From: Clostridiaceae bacterium
GTDB lineage: Bacteria > Bacillota > Clostridia > Oscillospirales > Acutalibacteraceae
Assembly (NCBI GenBank): GCA_016280595.1
Contig: JAEEHB010000049.1
Coordinates: 1 to 47,739 of the forward strand
Length of the DNA stretch: 47,739 bases
Direction: 5' to 3'
The position numbers and the translations under genes are program-made. Numbering within the stretch: position 1 is the stretch's first letter; each line of letters begins with the position of its first letter. Below, piece by piece: positions 17,795 to 25,381 of this stretch. A model generated the notes under the pieces. The model saw nothing but the letters and a program-made list of their open reading frames with translations. It was not told where the DNA came from and ran no database searches.

Positions 17795-18138
17795 CCTGCA
17801 AACCCTGAGAAGAGAGAAACTATGAATCTGAAGAACGCTTTGATTGCGTTGAGAATCATTGTGAAGATTGATGTGCTCTCTTCGCCCTGACCGTCGTCAT
17901 CTGTGCCTGTGCCGGGGTCCTGCGGCTGAGTGGTGGTTGTGGTGCTGTCTGCAGGCGGGTTCGCGGTGGGATTGGTCTGACCGGAATCCTGCTTCGTGGT
18001 TGTTGTTGTAGTGGTTTTGCTTACAAAGATTATCGGGGTGTCATAGTCGCCCTCTTTGCCGAAGGCGGAAAATGAAAATGTAAATACGGTTGCAACAATG
18101 ATGAGAAATGCTACTGCAACCATTCCTGATTTTTTCAT
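17791..18138 (-). CDS. Exported Thr-rich protein with amphipathic C-terminus
   Basis: A 115-residue protein from the ATG at 18138, which has AAGGAG about 10 nt upstream; the longer reading from 18174 adds 12 residues and lacks this support. Residues 1-28 form a signal sequence or anchor (MKKSGMVAVAFLIIVATVFTFSFSAF). Then comes GDYDTPIIFVSKTTTTTTT, sharing YDTPIIFVS with the downstream lipoprotein's YETPIIFVS. After a Thr/Pro/Asp-rich linker, the last 25 residues (FTMILNAIKAFFRFIVSLFSGFAG) are hydrophobic/aromatic with spaced Lys and Arg, able to form a membrane-active or membrane-anchoring helix. It is the first gene of the cluster (promoter 18200-18229). Function unknown. Confidence 0.75.
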   Translation of the reverse strand: MKKSGMVAVAFLIIVATVFTFSFSAFGKEGDYDTPIIFVSKTTTTTTTKQDSGQTNPTANPPADSTTTTTQPQDPGTGTDDDGQGEESTSIFTMILNAIKAFFRFIVSLFSGFAG

Positions 18139-18199
18139 AAAGGACGCGTCTCCTTCCTTGAGATAATTCGCCATAATAACAGCATATATATACAGGATA

Positions 18200-18229
18200 A
18201 TATTACACTATAAAGAGGCGTTTCGTCAA
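18200..18229 (-). promoter_or_regulatory. Promoter of the surface-protein cluster
   Basis: TTGACG, 18-nt spacer, TAATAT on the minus strand, about 60 bp before the 18138 start. Confidence 0.6.
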
Positions 18230-18277
18230 CCCTTTTATATATATTGAAATTATTTTATTTCTTTAACAAAAAAACAC

Positions 18278-18306
18278 TTGCATTTCAAAATAAAGTATGA
18301 TATATT
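18278..18306 (+). promoter_or_regulatory. Promoter of rplS
   Basis: TTGCAT, 17-nt spacer, TATATT with an extended TGA before the -10. The roughly 120-nt leader that follows is long for such a gene. Confidence 0.7.
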
Positions 18307-18311
18307 ATTGA

Positions 18312-18425
18312 GGCATTTCCACCGTCATTAGGTCAATGCCGAAGACGGGATTTAATTACAACATTAAAACGGGTGTTCCTCTGGCGAATGATTTTTTGTG
18401 AATGAACATCTGAAAAAAACGGAGG
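18312..18425 (+). promoter_or_regulatory. Structured leader of rplS (possible L19 autoregulatory RNA)
   Basis: Within the leader, GGCATT (18312-18317) pairs with AATGCC (18335-18340), and TTTAAT (18351-18356) pairs with ATTAAA (18363-18368) over a 6-nt loop. Ribosomal protein L19 leader RNAs are known in low-GC Gram-positives; I cannot test whether this matches that family. Confidence 0.5.
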
Positions 18426-18434
18426 TTATTCATC

Positions 18435-18779
18435 ATGGATGCACTCAAACTCATCGCACAGGATTCACTCAAAGAAAACGCCCCTGTAATCGAAATCGGC
18501 GACACCGTAAAGGTTCATGTCAAGATTCGTGAAGGCGAAAAAGAAAGAATCCAGATTTTCGAGGGAACAGTTATCGCTCGTAAAGGTTCCGGCGTTTCCG
18601 AAACCTTCACCGTCCGCCGTGTTTCCTACGGCGTAGGCGTAGAAAGAGTATTCCCCGTTCATTCCCCCAATGTTGTCAAAGTCGAGCCCGTAAGACACGG
18701 CCGTGTCCGCAGAGCGAAACTCTACTATCTTCGTGACAGAGTCGGCAAGGCAGCCAAGGTTAAGGAACAGATCAGATAA
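18435..18779 (+). CDS. rplS: 50S ribosomal protein L19
   Basis: A 114-residue L19, which sits at the 30S-50S interface near the 16S-23S bridge. Hallmarks: [38 protein letters not shown] and the basic C-terminus [17 protein letters not shown]. Length is normal. ATG 18435 follows ACGGAGG. Unlike many genomes, rimM and trmD are not upstream; the gene has its own promoter and a strong terminator. Confidence 0.98.
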   Translation: MDALKLIAQDSLKENAPVIEIGDTVKVHVKIREGEKERIQIFEGTVIARKGSGVSETFTVRRVSYGVGVERVFPVHSPNVVKVEPVRHGRVRRAKLYYLRDRVGKAAKVKEQIR

Positions 18780-18791
18780 CATCATTCAGGT

Positions 18792-18825
18792 AGGGCGTAA
18801 CAATGGGTCATTGTTACGCCCTTCT
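18792..18825 (+). terminator. Intrinsic terminator of rplS
   Basis: AGGGCGTAACAATG-GGT-CATTGTTACGCCCT is a perfect 14-bp stem followed by TCTTG. The weak T-run may allow some read-through into lepB. Confidence 0.75.
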
Positions 18826-18865
18826 TGAAAAAGCAGTATTTTGGAATTTACGCAGGTGATTTCCG

Positions 18866-19435
18866 GTGAAAAACGAAAGAAAAACCGAAGTATATTATTC
18901 CGTCTTCCCCAAACAGACGCGCGGGCCCGTATCCGCCGTGTATGAAATATTTGACTCTCTGAAAACCTCGGTCGTAATCATCTTTCTGATATTTATGCTC
19001 GCCGTAAGGGTTGTGGGCGTTGAAGGCGATTCCATGGTGCCCACCCTCAACGACGGTGACAGACTGATTATCGCATCCGCCCCGCGCACCTCCGAGAGAG
19101 GCGATATAATCATCATCGCCCAGCCGTGGGAGAGGGACAATTCCCTTGTAAAAAGAGTTATCGGCGTTGGCGGAGACACGATAGACATTGATTTTGAGAA
19201 CGGATATGTTTATGTAAACGGCGAAAAGCAGACCGAAGAGTATGTGAAAGAACTCACGCATATCAACTACGATATGCAGTTTCCGCTCACCGTGCCCGAA
19301 GGCTGTGTTTTCGTGATGGGTGACAACAGAAACGAATCGCTTGACAGCAGGTCGAGCAGAATCGGATTCATAGACGAAAACTATGTGCTGGGCAAGGCGC
19401 TTTTCAGGCTGCATCCCGACGCAAAGAAACTGTGA
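18866..19435 (+). CDS. lepB: Signal peptidase I (first of a tandem pair)
   Basis: A 189-residue type I signal peptidase that removes signal peptides on the outer face of the membrane. One N-terminal membrane helix (about residues 33-50) precedes the catalytic Ser56 in GDSMVPTL and the general-base Lys96 in LVKRVIG. The box VMGDNRNESLDSR lies near residue 145. The start is GTG 18866, with GCAGGTGA upstream. The second signal peptidase gene starts 9 bp downstream, and rbgA follows, the usual Firmicute order. Confidence 0.95.
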   Translation: MKNERKTEVYYSVFPKQTRGPVSAVYEIFDSLKTSVVIIFLIFMLAVRVVGVEGDSMVPTLNDGDRLIIASAPRTSERGDIIIIAQPWERDNSLVKRVIGVGGDTIDIDFENGYVYVNGEKQTEEYVKELTHINYDMQFPLTVPEGCVFVMGDNRNESLDSRSSRIGFIDENYVLGKALFRLHPDAKKL

Positions 19436-19444
19436 GGAGATATT

Positions 19445-19993
19445 ATGAGCAATAAAAAAGAAGAGCCCAAAGGCTCATTTATCTATGATATGGTAGGCGT
19501 TGCGGTGACATCCGTCGTGATTGTCGCAATCGCTTTCTCTTTCATTTTCAGGACTGTGGGAGTAAACGGCTCGAGCATGTTTCCCACCCTTGAGGATAAG
19601 GACAGAATCATTCTTTCCGCCTATCCCTACAAGCCTCATACCGGAGATATCGTGGTAACCTGCCAGCCCTCCAAAGTGGACTATATCGAGCCCACACTCG
19701 TTAAAAGAATAATCGCCACCGAAGGGCAGACCGTGGATATTGATTTTGTGCTCGGAATAGTTTATGTTGACGGCGAGGCTCTTGACGAGCCCTATGTAAA
19801 CGAGCCCGTGCACAAGCCCGAAAGTTTCACGGGCCCCGTAACCGTACCCGAAGGTTATGTGTTTGTGATGGGTGACAACAGAAACGCCTCCACCGACTCA
19901 AGAGACTCGAGAGTGGGCCTCATCAGAGAGGACTTCCTTCTGGGCAAGGCTCTGTTCAGAATTCACCCCTTCGGCAACTTCAAAATAGGCTGA
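19445..19993 (+). CDS. lepB: Signal peptidase I (second of a tandem pair)
   Basis: A 182-residue type I signal peptidase, paralogous to the preceding gene. Membrane helix at about residues 17-36, catalytic Ser44 in GSSMFPTL (Ser in place of the usual Asp before the nucleophile), Lys87 in LVKRIIA, and VMGDNRNASTDSRDSR. The two copies are clearly diverged, so duplication is not recent. AGGAGAT precedes ATG 19445. Two peptidases in a lineage with many secreted proteins may split the substrates (inference). Confidence 0.95.
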   Translation: MSNKKEEPKGSFIYDMVGVAVTSVVIVAIAFSFIFRTVGVNGSSMFPTLEDKDRIILSAYPYKPHTGDIVVTCQPSKVDYIEPTLVKRIIATEGQTVDIDFVLGIVYVDGEALDEPYVNEPVHKPESFTGPVTVPEGYVFVMGDNRNASTDSRDSRVGLIREDFLLGKALFRIHPFGNFKIG

Positions 19994-19994
19994 T

Positions 19995-20849
19995 ATGAGA
20001 GAAAATATTACAAACATAAACTGGTTTCCCGGCCATATGGCAAAAACCCGCCGCCTTATCAAGGAGAGTCTGCCTCTGGTTGACGCCGTGTGCGAAATTG
20101 CGGACGCGCGCCTGCCGCTGAGCAGCAGAAACCCCGAAATTGATGAGATTACGGGCTCAAAGCCGCGCCTTCTGCTTCTCAATAAATGCGACCTTGCAAA
20201 TGACGAAGCGACCGCGCGCTACATTAAATATTTCGCAGAGAGAAACATCACCGCCATCCCCGTGCAGTGCAACACGGGCAAGGGGCTTGATAAGTTTCAG
20301 AGCGCCGTGAAAGAGGTGCTCAAGGACAGAATCCGCCTGAACGCCGAAAAAGGCATGAGCGGCAAATCGCTTCGCGTGATGGTGGTCGGAATACCCAACA
20401 CCGGCAAGTCCTCGTTCATAAACCGTATGGCAGGGCAGACGAGAGCAAAAGTTGAAAACCGCCCCGGAGTGACAAGGGGCAACCAGTGGTTTAACATCGG
20501 TCAGGGCATTGAACTGCTTGACACTCCCGGTGTGCTCTGGCCCAAGTTTGAGGACCCGGAAGTAGGGCTTAAACTGACATACATCGGCTCGGTAAAAGAA
20601 AACATCACCGATGTGCAGGAGGTCGCGGTAAGTTTCCTTTCCTTTATGAGGGAAAACTACCCCGGTAACCTCGCCGCAAGATACGGCATATCGGATTTTG
20701 ATGACCTTGAGCCCTATGAACTGCTTGAACTGATTGCCTCAAAGCGCGGTATGCTGCTGCGCAAAGGCGAATATGATACCGAAAGAGCCGCCGTGATGCT
20801 GCTTGACGAATTCAGAGACGGCAAACTCGGAAAAATAACCCTCGACTGA
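19995..20849 (+). CDS. rbgA: Ribosome biogenesis GTPase RbgA (YlqF)
   Basis: A 284-residue circularly permuted GTPase needed for late 50S assembly (L16 incorporation) in Gram-positives. INWFPGHMAKTRR at the N-terminus is the RbgA signature. G motifs come in permuted order: LLNKCDLA (G4), GIPNTGKSSFIN (G1), RPGVTRG (G2), DTPGVLWPKF (G3). The C-terminal ANTAR-like helical region is present. The start ATG 19995 lies 1 bp after the lepB stop, implying coupling. Neighbours fit the conserved rplS-lepB-rbgA-rnhB order. Confidence 0.96.
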   Translation: MRENITNINWFPGHMAKTRRLIKESLPLVDAVCEIADARLPLSSRNPEIDEITGSKPRLLLLNKCDLANDEATARYIKYFAERNITAIPVQCNTGKGLDKFQSAVKEVLKDRIRLNAEKGMSGKSLRVMVVGIPNTGKSSFINRMAGQTRAKVENRPGVTRGNQWFNIGQGIELLDTPGVLWPKFEDPEVGLKLTYIGSVKENITDVQEVAVSFLSFMRENYPGNLAARYGISDFDDLEPYELLELIASKRGMLLRKGEYDTERAAVMLLDEFRDGKLGKITLD

Positions 20850-20878
20850 TTATTTCAAAGGAAAGGACCGGAAAGCAA

Positions 20879-22024
20879 ATGAGAAAAGTGCTGGCAATAT
20901 TTTTATGCGCCGTGCTGTTCCTTGACGTAATATGCGTCGGGGTTATTTTCTTTACTTCCGGCAGTTCCCGCGAGAGTGAAGAAAACGGCGATATTTTCAC
21001 AAAAGCCACCGTGCTCGCTGCCGGCGCGAATATCGTGCAGGACGAAATGCTGATACAGGCTAAGGACAGAAGCAACAGCGGCGGCTATGATTTTTCGCTC
21101 GTTTACGAAAACATAAAAGACGCGGTTTCCGATGCCGACGTTTCGATAATAACACAGAGTTCCGTAATCTCGCAGAATCACACCGTGAGCGGCGATAAGA
21201 GGTATAACTCCCCCGCCGAACTCGGCGACGAACTTGTGAAAACGGGCTTTGACGTAATAAACCTCGCAACAGATCACATCCTCGACTACGGCGAAGAGGG
21301 TCTGCTCAACACGCTCGATTACTGGGCGGGCAAAGAGGCGGCGACCACCGGAGTTTACAGAAGCGCGGAAGAGGCCGCCGAGCTCACAATGATACAGGCA
21401 AACGGCATAAAATTCGGCTTTGTTGCGTTTACCGAAAGCACGGGCGGCAACAGCCTGCCGGAGGACTCCGAGGCGGTTATTCTGTCCGCTTTCGCGGAAA
21501 ACGTGCTCGCCGAAAAAATCTCCTATGCCGAGAGAAAAGCGGATGTGGTAATCGTGTGCGCCAACTGGGGCAACGAGTTTGACAGAGAGGTTGACGATGC
21601 CCGCCGCGAACTCGCCGCAAAGATAGCCGACTGGGGCGCAGATGTGATTATCGGCACCCATCCCGACACCGTTCAGGAGGCGGAAATGATAAGCGCGAAA
21701 GACGGTCACAAGTGCTTCGCGGTTTATTCGCTCGGCAACCTTGTTTCCTGCTCGTCTCAGGCGGAAAATCTTCTGGGCGGAATTCTCACGTTTGATGTAA
21801 TCAAAAACAAAGAGGAGCGCACCGTTTCGGTTGAAAACTTTGTTATTTCCGGCACGGTGACTCACTACGGAATGAATATGTCCAAAATCCGCGTATATCC
21901 CCTTGCTGATTACACAGGCGAGCTTGCTTCGCTTCACGGCATCAATGAAACCTTTGACGGCTTCGGAATCCGTTATCTGAACGGCCTGCTCACGGACACA
22001 TACGACAAAAAATTCCTGAGGTAA
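20879..22024 (+). CDS. CapA-family (poly-gamma-glutamate type) exported protein, metal site altered
   Basis: A 381-residue protein of the CapA/PgsA metallophosphatase-like family, linked in other bacteria to poly-gamma-glutamate capsule. It has an N-terminal anchor or signal (residues 4-25). The fold is recognisable, but residues that normally bind metal are changed: the GD of motif 1 is G49-A50-N51, NLANNH reads NLATDH (about 128-133), HWGxE reads NWGNE (about 229-233), and HPHxxQ reads HPDTVQ (about 261-265). It may be an inactive or re-purposed member. ATG 20879 follows AAAGGACCGG. It is inserted between rbgA and rnhB, which are usually adjacent. Confidence 0.82.
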   Translation: MRKVLAIFLCAVLFLDVICVGVIFFTSGSSRESEENGDIFTKATVLAAGANIVQDEMLIQAKDRSNSGGYDFSLVYENIKDAVSDADVSIITQSSVISQNHTVSGDKRYNSPAELGDELVKTGFDVINLATDHILDYGEEGLLNTLDYWAGKEAATTGVYRSAEEAAELTMIQANGIKFGFVAFTESTGGNSLPEDSEAVILSAFAENVLAEKISYAERKADVVIVCANWGNEFDREVDDARRELAAKIADWGADVIIGTHPDTVQEAEMISAKDGHKCFAVYSLGNLVSCSSQAENLLGGILTFDVIKNKEERTVSVENFVISGTVTHYGMNMSKIRVYPLADYTGELASLHGINETFDGFGIRYLNGLLTDTYDKKFLR

Positions 22025-22029
22025 TAATT

Positions 22030-22632
22030 ATGGATTGCAGTTATGAAAATGCCGCCGCCGCAAAGGGCTGTAAAGCAATCTGCGGAGTGGACGAGGCGGG
22101 CAGAGGCCCTCTCGCGGGCCCCGTATATGCCGCCGCGGTGATTCTGCCGCCCGACGCTGAAATACCCGGCCTCAACGATTCGAAAAAACTCTCCGAAAAG
22201 AAGAGGGAAGAACTTTTTGATGTTATCACCTCCTGCGCCGTCGCTTACGGAATAGGCACGGCAAGCGCAAAGGAGATTGACGAAATAAACATTCTTCAGG
22301 CAACCTACCTCGCCATGAAAAGGGCGATTGACGCTCTGCAGGTGAAGGCGGATTTCGCGCTGATTGACGGCAACAGAATGCCCCCGCTCGATATCGCGGC
22401 GCAGACAATAATAAAGGGCGACGCCAAATGCCCGAGCATAGCCGCCGCCTCAATCCTCGCCAAAGTGAGCAGGGACAGATATATGTATAACCTCGATAAG
22501 GAAATGCCGCAGTATCAGTTTGCAAAACACAAGGGCTACGGCACAGCCCTGCACTATGAATGCATTGAAAAATACGGCATTTCGGAGCATCACCGTCTCT
22601 CTTTCCTCAAAAAGATTACGGGTGAGAAATAA
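22030..22632 (+). CDS. rnhB: Ribonuclease HII
   Basis: A 200-residue RNase HII that cuts RNA in RNA-DNA hybrids and removes single ribonucleotides from DNA. AICGVDEAGRGPLAGPV supplies the first two acidic residues, LNDSKKLSEKKREEL follows, the third Asp is in ALIDGNRMP (about residue 118), and the fourth region is AAASILAKVSRDRYM. The C-terminal GYGTALHYE...HRLSF is typical. It begins 5 bp after the CapA-like gene, and its TAA overlaps the yraN ATG by one base. Confidence 0.97.
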   Translation: MDCSYENAAAAKGCKAICGVDEAGRGPLAGPVYAAAVILPPDAEIPGLNDSKKLSEKKREELFDVITSCAVAYGIGTASAKEIDEINILQATYLAMKRAIDALQVKADFALIDGNRMPPLDIAAQTIIKGDAKCPSIAAASILAKVSRDRYMYNLDKEMPQYQFAKHKGYGTALHYECIEKYGISEHHRLSFLKKITGEK

Positions 22633-22994
22633 TGATAAAAAACAAAACGGGCGTGCGCGGGGAAATTTATACCTCACGCTACCTGAGAGACAATAAATAT
22701 GAAATTCTCTCCACAAACTACATAAGCAGTTTCGGTGAGATAGACATAATCGCGAGAAAAGGCGATACCATTCACTTCGTTGAGGTGAAAGCGAGAGATG
22801 AAGATACTCTCACAAGACCTGCCGACGCGGTTGACGACTACAAGCAAAACAGAATTATGCTCACGGCAAACAACTTCGTCACGCGCTACAAAATTGAGGG
22901 CGCCTGCGTATTCGATGTGAGCGAAGTCTATATCGGCAAGGACGGAAGCCTTGTGAAACTCAACTATATACCAAACGCATTTGAAGAAAACTGA
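22632..22994 (+). CDS. yraN: YraN family endonuclease-like protein (UPF0102)
   Basis: A 120-residue member of the YraN/UPF0102 family, which has a restriction-endonuclease-like fold. RGEIYTSRYLRDNKYEIL, SSFGEIDIIARKGDTIHFVEVKAR (residues about 34-57) carries the E...D...ExK nuclease residues. The cellular role is not settled; it regularly follows rnhB. The start overlaps rnhB by one base, and a strong shared terminator follows. Confidence 0.93.
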   Translation: MIKNKTGVRGEIYTSRYLRDNKYEILSTNYISSFGEIDIIARKGDTIHFVEVKARDEDTLTRPADAVDDYKQNRIMLTANNFVTRYKIEGACVFDVSEVYIGKDGSLVKLNYIPNAFEEN

Positions 22995-23001
22995 AACAGA
23001 A

Positions 23002-23034
23002 AAGCACCTGTCGGCTGACAGGTGCTTGTTTTTT
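23002..23034. terminator. Bidirectional terminator between yraN and the CNNM/CBS gene
   Basis: AAGCACCTGTC-GGCT-GACAGGTGCTT is a perfect 11-bp stem. On the plus strand it is followed by GTTTTTTATT; on the minus strand by TTCTGTTTCAG. Confidence 0.85.
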
Positions 23035-24385
23035 ATTCTTCCTCTTCCGGCTCTTCAACCGGCTTTATTTCAACCTTGATGTCGTCTATCCGTCTGTCGT
23101 CAAGCGAGAGAATGGTGAAGTGCAGGTTTTCATAGTCAATCTCAATCGGCAGTTCGGTTTCCTCGTCCGGCAGGTAGCCGAGAGTGCTTATCAGGAAGCC
23201 CGCGAGGGTGTCATAGTCACCCTCCGGCAGATTAACTCCGGTAAGTTCCTCTATCTCGTCAACCGAAGTCGTGCCGTCAACATTGAATATGTTTTCGCTG
23301 AGTTTTATTATATCTTCTTCCTCATCGTCGTCATATTCGTCTCTTATGTTTCCGACGATTGATTCGAGCACGTCCTCTATCGTGACTATGCCCGCCGTGC
23401 CGCCGTATTCGTCAACAACCACCGCAAACTGCGTGCGGCTTTCGTTCATCTCTTTGAAGATATCAAAGCACGCCTGTGTTTCGGCAACATAGAGGGGTTT
23501 TCGCATTACGCTCTCAATGGTGGTTTCCTTCGGGATTTTCTGCCCTACAAAATGGAGCAGATCCTTCGCGTAGAGCACGCCTACTATATTATCCGGGTCG
23601 CCCTTGTAAACGGGTATTCTCGAGTAGCCGTTTTCAACGCATATATCCGCCACTTCTTCAACCGAGCGCTCGATTTCTATGGCAACCATCTCGGTGCGGT
23701 GAGTCATTATGTCGCCCGCGTTGAGGTCGTCAAACTCAAAGATGTTGTCAATCATTTCCGCCTGGCTGTTTTCGATAACTCCGGTTTCTTCGCCGACATC
23801 GACCATCATGCGGATTTCCTCTTCCGTCACATTTTCCTCGTCGGCATTCGGGTCAAAGCCGAAAAGACGCACCGCGCCGTTTGTGGAAAGGGAGAGGAAT
23901 TTTACAAACGGTCTTGTGATTTTCGCAAAAGCGAGGAGAATACCCACCACTTTGTAACTCACCTTTTCGGGTATCTGCATCGCGATTCTCTTGGGGGCGA
24001 GTTCACCCAGAACAAGTGAAAAATAAGCGATGATAAAGGTGATGACAATTACTGAGAGCGCGGAAATAACGCCCACGGGGACCGGATTGCCCGGTATCGC
24101 GGCAATTTTTGCAGTAAGCAGGGTAGCGAAATTCTGCGACGCGGATGCGGAAGTCAGGAAGCCCGCCAGCGTGACGCCTATCTGTATGGTTGAGAGAAAG
24201 GCGCTGGAGTTTTCCGTCAGTTTCACTATCTGCTTCGCTTTTTTGTCGCCCTCCTCGGCAAGATGCTTTATCTTGTTGTCATTGAGGGAAATAATCGCTA
24301 TTTCGCTCATCGCGAAAAAGGCGTTGATGATAATCAGCAAAAGAAGCAGAAGAAGTTTCAATGCGATTTGCAGGCCCGTGCCCAT
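23033..24385 (-). CDS. CNNM/TlyC-type membrane protein with CBS pair and CorC domain
   Basis: A 450-residue membrane protein: an N-terminal CNNM (DUF21) membrane domain with about four helices (residues 1-190, SEIAIISLNDNKIKHLAEEGD), a CBS pair (about 210-330, IMTHRTEMVAIEI...FAVVVDEYGGTAGIVTIED), and a C-terminal CorC/HlyC transporter-associated domain (about 345-435, INLPEGDYDTLAGFLISTLG type). Relatives are Mg2+ transport or export proteins; the old name 'hemolysin' is historical. AAGGAGTG precedes ATG 24385. It starts 38 bp after the GH130 gene and may be the last gene of the operon from 30082. Confidence 0.93.
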   Translation of the reverse strand: MGTGLQIALKLLLLLLLIIINAFFAMSEIAIISLNDNKIKHLAEEGDKKAKQIVKLTENSSAFLSTIQIGVTLAGFLTSASASQNFATLLTAKIAAIPGNPVPVGVISALSVIVITFIIAYFSLVLGELAPKRIAMQIPEKVSYKVVGILLAFAKITRPFVKFLSLSTNGAVRLFGFDPNADEENVTEEEIRMMVDVGEETGVIENSQAEMIDNIFEFDDLNAGDIMTHRTEMVAIEIERSVEEVADICVENGYSRIPVYKGDPDNIVGVLYAKDLLHFVGQKIPKETTIESVMRKPLYVAETQACFDIFKEMNESRTQFAVVVDEYGGTAGIVTIEDVLESIVGNIRDEYDDDEEEDIIKLSENIFNVDGTTSVDEIEELTGVNLPEGDYDTLAGFLISTLGYLPDEETELPIEIDYENLHFTILSLDDRRIDDIKVEIKPVEEPEEEE

Positions 24386-24423
24386 ACGGGTTAATCACTC
24401 CTTGTTTAAGTTAATGGCTGTGT

Positions 24424-25380
24424 TTATATGCAAAGTGAAATAAGGTCATTTATATCGGCATACGCGAGGCACTCGACGGTGTCGGACGCGCCGTAATAGA
24501 TTTTTACTTCGCCGTCTTCGGCAATCATGCCGCCCGGGAAAATAACATCTTTGCGAAATCCGTTTTCGGTTTCAAAATCCCTGTCGCAGACTATCAGCGG
24601 TTTATCGTAGATTCCCCTGACTTGTGACGGGTTTTCCGGGTCGAGCAGCATTACGCCCGCCCTGTAAATTTTCTGCCACTTATCTTCCCAGCCGTTTTTA
24701 CCCCTTGAGGTGTCAAGTTCAACGGCGTGAAAGAGGGTGAGCCAGCCTTCCGAAGTTTTTACGGGAGGGGCGGCAGGCCCGATTTTGTCGTTTGCAAACG
24801 GAATATCCTCAACGCCCGCGACAAGCCTGTGATTGCCCCAATATTTGAGGTCGGGGCTCTCGCACACCCACATATCAAAGCAGTCCTTCCCCCTTGAATA
24901 AACGGGCATCGGGCGTTCAAGCATCACAAAATTGCCGTTTATCTTTTCGGGGAAAAGCGCAAGGTTGCGGTTATCCGGCGGCAGGAGGGAAAGCACTTCA
25001 ATCTCGGTGAAATTGTGAAGTTTCCCGACTCCGCCCATAAGCCCGTGACGGGTGTCGCAGGCAAAGCAGATATATATTTCGCCTTCAATAACCGTAAGGC
25101 GCGGGTCATACACTCTCTTGATTTCGGGGCTGTCGGGGTATGTGAGCGTGTTTTCGCTCACCTCCCATTTTACGCCGTCGCTGCTGAAAGCGAGGCCGAG
25201 ACTCGTGCCGGCGAATTTACAGCCGTAAAAGTCGCCGTAATCGTTGCGGAAAACCATAACGTATTTTCCGTCAAAGCGGCACACGCCCGCGTTGAAAACA
25301 AGCGATGCGTCATACGGTACATCGTCCTTCGTGAGGACGGGTCTGTCAAGTTTTCTGATAACGGAAGATGATATTTCCAT
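24424..25380 (-). CDS. GH130 family glycosidase/phosphorylase
   Basis: A 318-residue five-bladed propeller enzyme of family GH130, which contains beta-mannoside phosphorylases (releasing mannose-1-P) and some hydrolases. Typical stretches: VFNAGVCRFDGKYVMVFR (about 28-45), RVYDPRLTVIEGEIYICF (about 90-107), LPPDNRNLALFPEKINGNFVMLERP (about 133-157), IGPAAPPVKTSEGWLTLFH and DVIFPGGMIAEDGEVKIYYGASD. The start ATG 25380 lies 1 bp after the stop of the PfkB gene; a longer reading from 25434 would overlap it and lacks homology. The exact linkage is not readable. It places mannoside breakdown in the LarA-homologue operon. Confidence 0.87.
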   Translation of the reverse strand: MEISSSVIRKLDRPVLTKDDVPYDASLVFNAGVCRFDGKYVMVFRNDYGDFYGCKFAGTSLGLAFSSDGVKWEVSENTLTYPDSPEIKRVYDPRLTVIEGEIYICFACDTRHGLMGGVGKLHNFTEIEVLSLLPPDNRNLALFPEKINGNFVMLERPMPVYSRGKDCFDMWVCESPDLKYWGNHRLVAGVEDIPFANDKIGPAAPPVKTSEGWLTLFHAVELDTSRGKNGWEDKWQKIYRAGVMLLDPENPSQVRGIYDKPLIVCDRDFETENGFRKDVIFPGGMIAEDGEVKIYYGASDTVECLAYADINDLISLCI

Positions 25381-25381
25381 C

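Noticed and set aside
20903-21937. A 344-residue minus-strand open frame opposite the CapA-like gene
   Set aside because: It is long only because of the codon bias of the plus-strand gene; its composition is unlike a protein and the plus-strand gene has homology, a ribosome binding site and operon context.
23552-24019. A 155-residue plus-strand frame within the CNNM/CBS gene
   Set aside because: It is a shadow of a well-supported gene on the other strand, with no start signals.
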